64,000 nt of DNA from Limnephilus marmoratus (Eukaryota; Arthropoda; Insecta; Trichoptera; Limnephilidae): assembly GCA_917880885.1 (NCBI GenBank), contig OU862907.1, forward strand, positions 71,357,072-71,421,071, given 5' to 3'. The number at the start of each line of letters is the position of its first letter. Position 1 is the first letter of the stretch. Made by a program: the position numbers and the translations under genes. The notes below the pieces were generated by a model that made no database searches, was not told the DNA's origin, and worked only from the letters and a program-made list of their open reading frames with translations. Positions 44,062 through 54,318 of the stretch are shown piece by piece.

Positions 44062-46398
44062 ATGAGTTTTTCTGATATATCGGTTGAATTGTTAGCCAAA
44101 ATTATAAAAAATACTCATAATTGGAAAGCCACGGGTTGCGATTGTATACATAATTTTTGGTACAAACGTCTAACTACTTTACATCCTCTTTTTGCAAAAA
44201 AGCTTTCAAAACTTGTCAGACAACCTCAAAATTTTCCTAATTTTCTAACTAAGGGCATTACTTATATGTTGCCTAAAAGCGAACATATTAATAATCCCTC
44301 TCAATATAGACCCATTACATGTCTACCGACAATATACAAAATTTTAACCTCTTGCTTGACAGATTTAATATATACTCATTTGGATGAAAAAAATATTTTA
44401 TCTGAACAACAAAAAGGTTGTCGCAGAAAACATATGGGATGTAAAGAACAATTAGTTATTGATTCTGTAATTTTAAAACAAATTCAAAATCAAAAGCGTA
44501 ATTTACATACTTGTTATATAGATTATCAAAAAGCTTTTGATAGTGTCCCGCACTCGTGGCTAATCAAAATATTAAAAATATATAAAGTTAACCCAATTAT
44601 AATTAGCTTTTTGAAAAATATTATGTCCTTTTGGAATACAGATTTGCTAGTTAATTTAAAAGGTAAGAAAATAGTAGTACCGGGCATTTCAATAAAAAGA
44701 GGGATTTTTCAAGGAGACTCATTGAGCCCTCTTTGGTTTTGCTTAGCATTGAATCCCCTTTCTAAAATGTTAATTAAAAGCAAGTTTGGAATAAAAATTA
44801 AGGGTAATACAAGAGAGAGTAGTATAGTTTCACATCTATTATATATGGATGATATAAAATTATTTTCAAATTCTGAATCAAATTTAGAGAAAATGATTAA
44901 GGTAGTTAAAATTTTTTCAGATGACATTAAAATGACTTTTGGTTTAGATAAATGTAAAACGATCCATATAGAGAAAGGAAAAATTGTAGATGGAGACGAG
45001 GGTATATTTAGAAATTTCAAAATTAAAAGTATGAAAGGGGATGAGGTTTATAAATATTTAGGATACCCGCAATCAAATAGATTAGATCACACTAGTATTA
45101 AAAATGATATTAGGATTAAATTTCAAACTAGGATCAGAAAAATTTTAAAATGCAATCTATCTGCTAAAAATTTAGTAAAAGCAATAAATACTTGGGCAAT
45201 ACCTCTATTAACGTACTCATTTGGCATAATTAAATGGTCCAATACAGATTTAGATAGTTTAGAACGATTAATTAGAACTACGTTAACAAAGTTTAATTGC
45301 CATCATCCAAATTCAGCTATAGAACGTATTAATTTACCTAGAAATTTAGGAGGTAGAGGTGTAGTCAAAATAACATCTTTGAAACACAATCAGGTAGAAA
45401 TGCTTAGAAATTTTTTCCATAGGAAAGCTAATAGCTCAGAAATGCACAAAATAATTTGCAAGGCAGATAGAAACATTACTCCATTAAAGTTATATGACGA
45501 GAATGCCAACATTCTTATAAATACTAACCAGGAATTATTAGATTCCTGGTCAAATAAAATTATTCATGCAAAACACTTCTATTATCTCAACCAAACGTAT
45601 GTTGACAAACTTTCGTCAAACAAATGGTTGAGTATTGGAGAGTTGAGCGCAGAAATAGAAGGATTTATGCTTGCCATTCAAGATAGAGTCATTAATACTA
45701 AAAATTATAGAAAGCATATAATCAAAGATATAAATCAAATTGATGATTTATGTAGAAAATGTTTGGCTTTTCCCGAAACTATAGAACATATTATATCGGG
45801 ATGTTCTATATTAGCGCCATCCGAGTATACATTTAGGCACAATCAGGTTTTAAAAATAATTCACCAAAGTTTGGTAATTAAACATAACTTGATTGACTGC
45901 CGTAATATAGTACCATATTATGAATATGAACCAAATTCATTTTTAGAAAATGAATTTTATAAAATATATTATGATAAAACTATACTAACAGACAGAACAA
46001 TTAGTCATAATAGACCTGATATAGTTTTACATGACAACATTAAAAAAATAACTTATATCATTGATGTAGCTATTCCAAATTCCTGTAATATTCAAAAAAC
46101 TGTTTCTGAAAAAATAAGAAAATACACAGATTTAGGAAATGAGATTAAAAGAATTTGGCATTCTCGGACTATAAAAATATTGCCATTTGTTATTTCGGCC
46201 ACTGGCATAATACCTAGGAATCTGATTCAAAATTTAAGAATATTAGATTTGTCAAAGAATTTGTATATAGGAATGCAAAAAGCAGTAATTTTAAATACAT
46301 GTAGGATTACAAAAGATTTTTTAAATATTTATATTGAGGGATCAGTAGGATTTATAGGTTCAATTAGAAATGCCACAGAGCCGAACCCTCTGATATGA
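44062..46398 (+). CDS. R4/Dong reverse transcriptase and REL endonuclease
   Basis: Uninterrupted 778-residue frame from the first ATG; the open frame extends to 44005. RT blocks in order: YRPITCLPTIYKILTSCL (about 95-112), CYIDYQKAFDSVPHSWL (motif A), GIFQGDSLSPLWFCLALNP (motif B) and HLLYMDDIKLFS (motif C, catalytic DD near residue 272). The C-terminal half has the CCHC motif C-x2-C-x8-H-x4-C (CRKCLAFPETIEHIISGC) and the restriction-like endonuclease core RPDIVLHDN...YIIDVAIPNS...EKIRKYTDL. It nicks DNA and primes reverse transcription on it. The absence of stops suggests a recent insertion. Confidence 0.88.
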   Translation: MSFSDISVELLAKIIKNTHNWKATGCDCIHNFWYKRLTTLHPLFAKKLSKLVRQPQNFPNFLTKGITYMLPKSEHINNPSQYRPITCLPTIYKILTSCLTDLIYTHLDEKNILSEQQKGCRRKHMGCKEQLVIDSVILKQIQNQKRNLHTCYIDYQKAFDSVPHSWLIKILKIYKVNPIIISFLKNIMSFWNTDLLVNLKGKKIVVPGISIKRGIFQGDSLSPLWFCLALNPLSKMLIKSKFGIKIKGNTRESSIVSHLLYMDDIKLFSNSESNLEKMIKVVKIFSDDIKMTFGLDKCKTIHIEKGKIVDGDEGIFRNFKIKSMKGDEVYKYLGYPQSNRLDHTSIKNDIRIKFQTRIRKILKCNLSAKNLVKAINTWAIPLLTYSFGIIKWSNTDLDSLERLIRTTLTKFNCHHPNSAIERINLPRNLGGRGVVKITSLKHNQVEMLRNFFHRKANSSEMHKIICKADRNITPLKLYDENANILINTNQELLDSWSNKIIHAKHFYYLNQTYVDKLSSNKWLSIGELSAEIEGFMLAIQDRVINTKNYRKHIIKDINQIDDLCRKCLAFPETIEHIISGCSILAPSEYTFRHNQVLKIIHQSLVIKHNLIDCRNIVPYYEYEPNSFLENEFYKIYYDKTILTDRTISHNRPDIVLHDNIKKITYIIDVAIPNSCNIQKTVSEKIRKYTDLGNEIKRIWHSRTIKILPFVISATGIIPRNLIQNLRILDLSKNLYIGMQKAVILNTCRITKDFLNIYIEGSVGFIGSIRNATEPNPLI

Positions 46399-46561
46399 AA
46401 ATATCTGGAGTCGGTGAATTATATTCCCATTTGGTCTCTAGTAGGTTGACATGTTGTTCTTGTATTGTTTTGTATTTATAATACTTATATGGTGCAATTG
46501 CATAGCGTGGATTCACTAGATGATCATTTGGGGAAGTGTATGAAAGGGTTTAGTTTTTCCT

Positions 46562-46563
<2 letters not shown>

Positions 46564-46639
<76 letters not shown>

Positions 46640-46644
46640 GGGGG
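46564..46644. repeat. 75-base T homopolymer followed by six G
   Basis: Uninterrupted T-run at 46564-46638, then GGGGGG. The related copy at 14300 has only TTTAAGG here. Probably slippage expansion, or a sequencing or assembly artefact. Confidence 0.9.
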
Positions 46645-47685
46645 AAAATTTAACCCGGACATTTAAATCTGGTGCGTAATAAAAAATATATATATATATT
46701 TATTTCACATAAAATATTACAATGAACATATGTGGAAACTTTGACTAGCCAACTAGGAATGGATCCTGTTTTAGGCCAGTCAAATTGACAAATTTAGTTC
46801 ATATCATATTACATTGATTAAATATATAAACATATTATTTATTGAATGAAACAAGTATTACGATTGAATTTCTCGTAGAAGCTTTAGTTAATAACTTCAA
46901 TTTTGAACTCATAAAGAAAAAAATATAAAGAAAAAAAATATAAGCGAAGAGAAAAAACAATGTCTTAAAGTAAATAACGTGGATGTTTAAACGTGATTAC
47001 AAAAGATAATTATAATTAACGTGAGTGACGTATCCCTCGACTTTACGAGCGGGTAAAGAAACTCAAAAAGAATGTGACTCGAAAAGGATGCAGCAAATGA
47101 ATAAAAACAATTTGTATATAAATATGTCTTAAGTTAGTGTATAAATAAATAGTGACATGAGAAGGAAGTTGATAACCAATTGTATTTATATCCCTTTCCT
47201 TGCATCATTTTTTTCATCCTACTAAGATATTTTCCCTTAGAGCACTTGATATAAAATAAAACCGGTAAGTAAATAAAATCCAGATGGTAAAAATAAAAAG
47301 AAAGATCACCGCTGGAGTTGAATGTAGAACAATGGGAAGGGTATTGATAAAATAATAGACAATTATGTTCTAAAGTGATAAGTACGTGTTTTTGTATTAT
47401 TACGTATAGTACGTAATTTTGTATAAATATAATTGTACGTTTTTTGTATAAATTATAGTTTACGTAATTTTGTATAATAAAAAAAAATAAAAATAAAAAA
47501 AGATCACCGCAGGTGTTGAATGTAGAAAGATGGGAAGGGTATTGATAGAAGAATAGACAATTGAGTTCTGAAATGATAAGTACGTGTTTTTGTAATGAAT
47601 GGAAATATGAGTGAGTGTGTTTTTTTTATTTTGTTTTTTTATTTTCTAATATATTTTTAATTTTGTTTTATTTTATATGATGAGA

Positions 47686-50547
47686 CTATCTATTGGTCAA
47701 CATATCTTCGCTTTTGATCCTCCCTAAATCAAGGAGCCAGTCTTTGATCAAATTGCGCAAAACATTTGCACTTTTAGTTTTCCAATCATTAGGAATGATA
47801 TTAAATAATTTAGGCCCTAAGTACGAAAATTGCCGTTGGCCGAGGGACGTCGTGATTTTTATTGGGACTATTGGATTGTTCCTTGAAAGTCGAGTGTCGT
47901 GAAGGTGGTCAATGGAAGGGAAGTGTTGACGTTGTTTTTGAGCATATAATATAATCTTTCTAATATACAATTGTCTAACATCAAGTACTTTTAATTCCGT
48001 GAATAATGCATCACTGGGGTACCTGAATGGTTTTTTTAGGATGACTCTTAGTATTGATTTTTGAGCTTTCGCCAGGGAGTCTAATATTGTTTTGGCACAT
48101 CCACCCCATCCTAGGGATGCATATTCGAGTAAAGAATTACACATGGCATAGTATATTGATTTCATATCTTTAACAGAGAGAATATTTCTGATGGTTATAA
48201 AAAGGTGTGTAAGTTTTCTGATTTTTGAGGCAGTTGCGTTAATGTGTTCGTCCCATCTCAGATATTTATCTATAGTGATCCCTAGATATTTTAAACTATC
48301 CACGCATTCCAGATTATTGCAAGTACAAGTGTTCGGTTCATTGCAAATGTGAATAGTAATATTTAGTATTACCTTGGGTTGACCCGCTTGTGTTGCACTA
48401 AAACGTATAAATTTTGTCTTATCCGTGTTAAGAGTAAGAAGATTGTAGTCTAGCCAATGTTTGACATTGTTTATTCCAATTTCTGCTTTTCTATGCGCTT
48501 CATACCAGTTTTTGCCCTCAAATATTAAGACCGTATCGTCAGCAAAAGTGATAATATGATCGGCAAGGTTACTGTTGCAAAGGTCATTGATATAGATATT
48601 AAACAATATCGGCCCTAAAGTACTTCCTTGTGGTACACCAAATTCGATATTGGCTGGATCGCTTAGAGTACCACTAATAATAACTCTTTGGCTACGATTT
48701 TCTAGATAGCTTCCTAACCATTTAAGTAACTGCCCCTGTATACCGATTAGCTGTAATTTTTTCAAAAGGATTTTGTGCGAGATGGTATCAAAAGCTTTAG
48801 CCAGATCCAGGAAGATCGCGATGCTTTTGATTCCACGATCGATGTTATTAGAAATTACTTTAGTCAGATTGCCGATGGCATTTTCAGTACCTAAACCCGG
48901 CCGGAAGCCATATTGTCTCTCAGAAAGAATATTATTATCTTCAAGATAAAAGCTAAGACGATTTTTGACAATTTTCTCTATAATTTTTGAGACTGAATTG
49001 ACCAAAGATATCGGCCGGTAATTTTGAATCGCAGATTTATCTCCATTTTTGTGTAGTAATACAACAACTGAATGTTTTAGATGGTTAGGGAAAATTCCTG
49101 ATTTGAGACTTAGATTGGAGATGAACGCTATCAGCATCTCTATGAAAGACTTAGTTACTTTGAGCAGATTAGTCGAGACTTTGTCTGGTCCACAAGCGTT
49201 AGATGGCTTTAGGTCGTTAATTATTTCCAAGACTTCATTCGTCGATGTTTGTATATTGTCTATTTTATGAACGAGGTTAGAGGTGCCCAACTTGGCAAGA
49301 TCGATTTCTGTTATATTGCATTTATCGAGAATTTTTTTGGCAAGTGTGGTTCCCACCGATGTGAAGTATTTATTAGCAAAATTCGCCATATTTTTAGGAT
49401 TAGAGGAGTTTACGTTACCGATATCTAACGATTTAATTTCGGAAGACCTGTTTATTTTTGTTTTACTAATATTACGAAATGCTTCCCACATACGTTTTGG
49501 AGAATAAGAATTTTCATAAATGAACGTTTTGAAGTAATTTTCCTTTGTATATTTAATAATCTTTTTGCATAAGTTCCTATATTTCTTATAGTGAGTTTGT
49601 ACTAAAATATTATCTGGAAACTTTTTGGCCCTTTTGTGGAGTTGGTTTCTTTTGTGAATCGATTTTACAAGGCCGGGAGAGATCCAGGGCGTAAGTTTAA
49701 ACTGGCTGTTCGATATGTGTTTGTTACTTGTATGTTTAGATATGTATGTATGTAGAATACAAATGAATTCTTTCATCGCAATGTCAGTGTCAATTTGATC
49801 AAATACTTTTTGCCAGTTTTCTAAATGCAAGTCCTCAATTAAATTGTTGAAGTTTAATCGAGGGACGTACTTGATTTTAGCAGGGGGGGGCGGTTTACCT
49901 TTAAAGCACAGGGCTGTCGTATAGTGGTCGGAAATTGACGTGTGGATAACGAATGAGTCAGTGAGGTTAATATTTTTTACGTTGATGTGATCCAAACAGG
50001 ATTTGTTCGTGCCTTGTTCTCGAGTTGGTGTATTGATTGTCAATATGAATCCGTTTTCTGTGAGCAGGCATATGTAGTCGTTGTATTGGTTGTGAAATGG
50101 AGATAAGGTGTTAATATTAAGGTCCCCTATAATGATTTGACGTACAAAATTATTGGAATTGCTAATAACAGTTTGGAGTGAAATTAAAAAAGAATCTATG
50201 CTCTGGAAAGAAGGTGATCTATAAATAGCAAAAATACATAAATTATTGTTCAGAACAATTCTAAGGCAGTTACCTTGTGATAATATGATTTCTTCGACTT
50301 GTGCTTGTATACCGTCTTTAATGTAGACAACAATCCCGCTAGATTTATTTATATTTTTTATAGAGTGATATTCCGTGTAAGTTTGTATTATTTTAGAGGT
50401 GTAGTTTTTATTGATCCAACACTCTGATAAAATTAAAACATCAAAAGTATGATTGAATTGATCTAGAAATAACATAAAATCATCAAGGTTTGACATACTT
50501 CTGATATTCTGATGGATAATCTTTAAATTATAAGACAAGACGCCCAA
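47686..50547 (-). CDS. CR1-like ORF2: APE endonuclease and reverse transcriptase
   Basis: Intact 953-residue polyprotein. Endonuclease: LKIIHQNIRSMSN (conserved Asn), LILSECWI (Glu), IVVYIKDG, AIYRSPS, IIGDLNIN (Asp-x-Asn), LDHINV and ISDHYTTAL (Ser-Asp-His). RT: NYRPISLVNSVSKIIEKIV, FLDLAKAFDTISHKILLKKL (motif A), FGVPQGSTLGPILFNIYIND (motif B), ITFADDTVLIFEG (motif C), LKYLGITIDKYLRWDEHI and SLGWGGCA in the thumb region. There is no RNase H. It nicks chromosomal DNA and copies the element's RNA at the nick. Related to the broken ORF2 at 2-1895. Confidence 0.9.
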   Translation of the reverse strand: MGVLSYNLKIIHQNIRSMSNLDDFMLFLDQFNHTFDVLILSECWINKNYTSKIIQTYTEYHSIKNINKSSGIVVYIKDGIQAQVEEIILSQGNCLRIVLNNNLCIFAIYRSPSFQSIDSFLISLQTVISNSNNFVRQIIIGDLNINTLSPFHNQYNDYICLLTENGFILTINTPTREQGTNKSCLDHINVKNINLTDSFVIHTSISDHYTTALCFKGKPPPPAKIKYVPRLNFNNLIEDLHLENWQKVFDQIDTDIAMKEFICILHTYISKHTSNKHISNSQFKLTPWISPGLVKSIHKRNQLHKRAKKFPDNILVQTHYKKYRNLCKKIIKYTKENYFKTFIYENSYSPKRMWEAFRNISKTKINRSSEIKSLDIGNVNSSNPKNMANFANKYFTSVGTTLAKKILDKCNITEIDLAKLGTSNLVHKIDNIQTSTNEVLEIINDLKPSNACGPDKVSTNLLKVTKSFIEMLIAFISNLSLKSGIFPNHLKHSVVVLLHKNGDKSAIQNYRPISLVNSVSKIIEKIVKNRLSFYLEDNNILSERQYGFRPGLGTENAIGNLTKVISNNIDRGIKSIAIFLDLAKAFDTISHKILLKKLQLIGIQGQLLKWLGSYLENRSQRVIISGTLSDPANIEFGVPQGSTLGPILFNIYINDLCNSNLADHIITFADDTVLIFEGKNWYEAHRKAEIGINNVKHWLDYNLLTLNTDKTKFIRFSATQAGQPKVILNITIHICNEPNTCTCNNLECVDSLKYLGITIDKYLRWDEHINATASKIRKLTHLFITIRNILSVKDMKSIYYAMCNSLLEYASLGWGGCAKTILDSLAKAQKSILRVILKKPFRYPSDALFTELKVLDVRQLYIRKIILYAQKQRQHFPSIDHLHDTRLSRNNPIVPIKITTSLGQRQFSYLGPKLFNIIPNDWKTKSANVLRNLIKDWLLDLGRIKSEDMLTNR

Positions 50548-50641
50548 CTGAAACTATTTAATTTGTTGAGATCGTCAATCACGTACGTGTTGCACGTTAC
50601 ATCTGTGTCATTGTAAATATCAGGAGGTAATTGAATCATGA

Positions 50642-51736
50642 TTATTCAGGTGAGATGGGATGCAATGTAAATTTCACTACTATACGATTTTGATGACTGA
50701 GTGACTGAATGTGGATAATCACAGGATATAATGGAAATTTCAATTCTATACGATTTTGATGACTGAATGACTGAATGTGGATAATCACAGGATATAATAA
50801 TGGCAATAATAATAAAAGAACCTTCATCTTGTAGTCGTTGTCTGCAGTAGTAATAAGTAGTAGCAATAATAATAATAGAACCTTCATCTTGAAATCATTG
50901 TCGGCAGTAGTAATAAGCAGTAGTAGTAGTAGTAGTAGTAATAATAATAATAGAACCTTCATCTTGTAAACTTTGTCGGCAGTAACCTTCATCTTGTAAC
51001 CTTCGGCAGGAACCTTCATCTTGTAATCGTTGTCGGCAGTAGTAATATGTAGTAGAAGTAGTAATAGTAATAATAGAACCTTCATCTTGTATTCGTTGTC
51101 GGCAGTAGTATTAAGTAGTAGTGGTAGCAATAATAATAATAATAGCACCTTCATCTTGTAATCTTTGTCGGCAGTAACCTTCATCTTGTAATCGTCGGCA
51201 GGAACCTTCATCTTGTAATCGTTGTCGGCAGTAGTAATATGTAGTAGGAGTAGTAATTGTAATAATAGAACCTTCATCTTGTGTTCGTTGTCGGCAGTAG
51301 TATTAAGTAGTAGTAGTAGCAATAATAATAATAATAGCACCTTCATCTTGTAATCGTTGTCGGCGTTAGAAGTAAGTAGTAGAAGTAGTAATAGTAATAA
51401 TAGCACCTTCATCTTGTAATCGTTCTCGGCGTTAGAAATAAGTAGTAGAAGTAGTAATAGTAATAATAGAACCTTCATCTTGTACTCGTTGTCGGCAGTA
51501 GGTATATTGTGTTTGAGATAATCATATTTGTGTTTAAGATAATCATATAGTAATAGTAATAATAGAACCTTCATCTTGTACTCGTTGTCGGCAGTAGGTA
51601 TATTGTGTTTGAGATAATCATAGGGAAGCCAGCATGTTTTCATCGGATATAAGGATTGCGCCTGATCCTGTCTCTCGCCGCAGGTATATACGTCCCTGTT
51701 GGATCCAAGCAAATTGAAATTGTCTCGCTCTTGCAA
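50642..51736 (-). CDS. Open frame across the ORF1-ORF2 linker (repeat-encoded)
   Basis: 364-codon open frame that overlaps the last 119 bases of ORF1 in another frame and ends 94 bases before ORF2. Most of it is a repeat of DNDYKMKV followed by runs of 6-12 Leu, read from a minisatellite. Core spacing and trinucleotide (TTA/CTA) runs keep it in frame, so openness may be a by-product of the repeat. If translated, it would be very hydrophobic. The other CR1-like LINE here also has an open linker frame. Confidence 0.3.
   Translation of the reverse strand: MQERDNFNLLGSNRDVYTCGERQDQAQSLYPMKTCWLPYDYLKHNIPTADNEYKMKVLLLLLLYDYLKHKYDYLKHNIPTADNEYKMKVLLLLLLLLLLISNAENDYKMKVLLLLLLLLLLTSNADNDYKMKVLLLLLLLLLLLNTTADNEHKMKVLLLQLLLLLHITTADNDYKMKVPADDYKMKVTADKDYKMKVLLLLLLLPLLLNTTADNEYKMKVLLLLLLLLLHITTADNDYKMKVPAEGYKMKVTADKVYKMKVLLLLLLLLLLLLLITTADNDFKMKVLLLLLLLLITTADNDYKMKVLLLLLPLLYPVIIHIQSFSHQNRIELKFPLYPVIIHIQSLSHQNRIVVKFTLHPISPE
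50815..51600. repeat. Minisatellite with ACCTTCATCTTGTA core
   Basis: About fourteen copies of ACCTTCATCTTGTAATCGTT with GTCGGCAGTAGTA, separated by variable (TAG/TAA/GTA)n stretches, at intervals of about 20-76 bases. Just left of it, a separate unit of about 75 bases (ACGATTTTGATGACTGA, GTGGATAATCACAGGATA) is duplicated at 50680 and 50750. Confidence 0.85.
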
Positions 51737-52622
51737 ATTGGCGAGTTTTATACCAAATCTGTTTCGCTCGAAATGTCAACTGCTCCGATACATAGATTGG
51801 CAACCGGGGGCCGGCGAGACCGATATTTAACGTGTTAAGTTTATCTTCCGTATTGGGTTTGTTCTTGTTGAAAGATTTCACATCAGCTAGCAGTTGATTT
51901 CTAGCCATGTTCGATTTTAGTTTAAGAACAATTGTCCTGGGTTGCTTCTGATTATTGTTTTTTTTTTGAAGACGATATACAGCATCGATATCCTTAGTTT
52001 CTATGGGAGATCCTGTTGTTTTGAAGATGTTGAAGACCAGGTCTTTTAATGTTTCGTCCTTGATGTCGGGGATGCCTCTTATTTCTACATTACAAGACTT
52101 TAAGGCCCGCTCTTGGGAATCAAGACTATTCTCCAGTATTGCGATTCTAGCTTCCAGTGCAGTATTTTTCGCTGTAAGCTCATCATTACGGTGCTCGACG
52201 TCACGGATTCTGGCCATAAAGTCTTCATATTGTGCGTTCATGAATTGTATGCTTTCCAGTATCTTGTTGTTTTGGTCCATGATGTCGTTCTGTTTTTTAT
52301 CCAGGCTGTTCGTTTTGATCATGACTAAATTCTGTATATCTTCGAGATTAGCGGGGGACGAAGGTGATGATAGAGCTGCTTGCTCCTTAGTGGCCGTAGT
52401 TTTTTTGGGCGGTTCCAAAGATGTGTTATCGCTGACGGCGGTCGATCGTGTGTCCCTTTTACACTGCTTACATTTCTGTTGTTCTCGACGTTCTTGGGTG
52501 AGTCGACGGAAGGTGCTTTCCGTTATTCCTCCACAGGCTAGATGGTAGGTGCCTTTACACACCGAACACACAAATATCGACTCGTCCGATAGAATAACTT
52601 CGGGGCATACGCGGCAGTGCAT
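51618..52622 (-). CDS. CR1-like ORF1 with PHD finger and coiled coil
   Basis: 334-residue ORF1 protein. The N-terminal PHD-type zinc finger is C4-H-C3: MHCRVCPEVILSDES, CSVCKGTYHLACGG and CKQC (residues 3-54). Then comes a Ser/Thr/Lys-rich linker, a coiled coil (about 95-175, heptad-like ARIRDVEHRNDELTAKN and LEARIAILENSL), and the conserved CNVEIRGIPDIKDE domain of LINE ORF1 proteins, with RTIVLKLKSNMARNQLL and LPIYVSEQL. It should trimerise or dimerise and bind RNA; the PHD finger may bind histone tails. The frame is intact. Confidence 0.85.
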   Translation of the reverse strand: MHCRVCPEVILSDESIFVCSVCKGTYHLACGGITESTFRRLTQERREQQKCKQCKRDTRSTAVSDNTSLEPPKKTTATKEQAALSSPSSPANLEDIQNLVMIKTNSLDKKQNDIMDQNNKILESIQFMNAQYEDFMARIRDVEHRNDELTAKNTALEARIAILENSLDSQERALKSCNVEIRGIPDIKDETLKDLVFNIFKTTGSPIETKDIDAVYRLQKKNNNQKQPRTIVLKLKSNMARNQLLADVKSFNKNKPNTEDKLNTLNIGLAGPRLPIYVSEQLTFRAKQIWYKTRQFARARQFQFAWIQQGRIYLRRETGSGAILISDENMLASL

Positions 52623-52879
52623 TGTAAATGATTTATAATAACTACCGACACGACGTTATTATAATAAAATAGTATTTATTCTGAATTAAAATAAGTGCGA
52701 CAGTAAAACACCTAGATATTATTTTAAAATGTTGGACTATGGTGCCACAGACAGGAAGCACTATTGTTTTCTTGCTGAATATTGCGATTTGACGTTATAA
52801 AATAAACTTTAAGACGGAGTAAAATTGATATGAACTAGTCACAACGAACTGAATAACTCTATTGAATATTTTATTATTA

Positions 52880-53245
52880 CTCTTATGATTGTGTGAGAAA
52901 TGTGGAGATCCGCAAAGAATGCAAGGCTGATGTAAGCGTAATGAGTAAGATTAAGAAAAAGACCCTCTGATGGTTTGGGTATGTAAAGCGATGAACAAAG
53001 CTTTGAGTGTAAGTAGAATATATGAAGTCGGGGACGCCGGAGGAAGGCCTGACACGATCAAGTGAATCAAATACTTGCGCCGGGCCACGGCAAATGTCAG
53101 AATAGTACAATAAGATGTATGAGTCGATGTGTGAATGTGAATGAGGCAAAGAGTGTGTGCCAAGACCGAGTTGTTTGGCCGTCCGTCCTATCTGCCTACC
53201 CCTGCGGGGAAACGGCGTGATGGTTATTTGGTTATTCTTTTATTT
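52880..53245 (+). mobile_element. Family C LINE 3' end (copy 4)
   Basis: TGTGTGAGAAATGTGGAGATC, GCAAAGAATGCAAGGCTGATG and TAAGCGTAATGAGTAAGATT match 26158-26220. It is followed by the same 3' UTR with CTGCCTACCCCTGCGGGGAA and CGGCGTGATGGTTA. Stops (CTCTGATGG instead of CTAAGATGG) and deletions break the frame. Confidence 0.7.
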
Positions 53246-54318
53246 CCTGTTTATAATAAAATACTAAAACATGTAATTGAGTTTTCATTTGTCTATACCA
53301 GAGAAAAGCCAAATTCGATATTGTCGTAGGAACGCTAATCTTATTTGAAATTGTTCTTCCCGTTTTGAAGGGATTGAAATTTCAAGTAATTTTGGGTTAT
53401 TTTACGACAGTTGATTTCTTAAAGTCTTAAAGCAATGGTTTTCCATCTGACAAAAGCTCTGTCTAGAGAAAATGAGCTGTAGAGAAAAGTAAGTTCATTT
53501 TCTCAAGCAGTAATCCGTCAGATGCAGCTCTTGTTGTTCTGGAAAAGTTTTTGACATTTCATTTTATTTTTAAAATAATATTTTAGGCTAATAAGCTAAT
53601 AAGGAATTAGGTAGGTACCGAGAGAATAAAACAGAGAAGAATTATATTGTCTATTGTTGAGCCTTTTTTAAAATTCCTTTACTCTTGTCGATGGTATGTG
53701 TGACGTCATATCACATCGGTGATCAAATATATATGTAAATAGCTTTGACACTTCGTCAGTACAAAAAGCATCAAGTTATCAATCTAATGATTGGTTTATT
53801 TATGCATTCTTGATTGCTCGCTGGTCCAGGCTGATTGTGTTGCGTAGTTTAACTGTCCACTCGCTTCACCCTTCAGGTACATTTATTGTCGTGTATTGCT
53901 GTAAGAGAATGTCAAATTTAACCTTTAACTAGTGTCGTGCATTTTTTGTAACGTTAGTACTGACGTGAGGCCTGACAGACCGCGTATATTATGCAGTGTT
54001 TTATAAAGAAAATGATGATTTAAATATCTGTCTTTGCATTAGGATGTTAAATGAAGTGTTTTAACAAAAACTATGTATGGAAAGAAAATAAAATGTATTA
54101 AATTTTTAAATATAAGACTACAATGAAAATTTGCTTGAATTTTGGGGAAAAATCCGACTATTAGATATAAATGATCAAAACACAAAAAAAAATCCTCTCA
54201 GAATAACAAAAAATTGTATTTCTTACTTAAGACTTATATAAATTTTAGAAAAAAAATAGAGTAGGTACATACACCTTCTGAAAAAAAAAATGTCCACAGT
54301 CGAACTACACCTTAAATT

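Larger units (their letters stand above)
44005..46675 (+). mobile_element. R4/Dong-type LINE, 5'-truncated
   Basis: Non-LTR element of the restriction-like-endonuclease group. The coding part starts at 44005 (reads NEAGNWIENEELNCSDIEQ), lacks the N-terminal zinc-finger/Myb region expected for the family, and ends at 46398. The 3' UTR is shared with the copy at 14017-14590 up to about 46675, where it meets the 3' end of the LINE lying on the - strand. A 75-base T-run and six G replace a short TTTAAGG segment at 46564-46644. Confidence 0.85.
46680..52640 (-). mobile_element. CR1-like LINE, nearly complete
   Basis: On the - strand: ORF1 with a PHD finger (52622-51618), a minisatellite-rich linker with its own open frame (51736-50642), ORF2 (50547-47686) and a 3' UTR of about 1 kb that contains a direct repeat of about 100 bases (47300-47400 and 47502-47605, AGATCACCGC...AAGTACGTGTTTTTGTA). 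It ends near 46680 in AATAAA-(TA)n-like sequence against the R4/Dong 3' UTR. Both main ORFs are open, so the copy may be competent or very recently active. Confidence 0.85.

Noticed and set aside
46465..46653. Open frame encoding a long Phe run
   Set aside because: Produced by the 75-base T homopolymer.
52003..52548. 181-codon open frame on the + strand
   Set aside because: Antisense to the intact CR1-like ORF1, which has a PHD finger and coiled coil; no independent motif.
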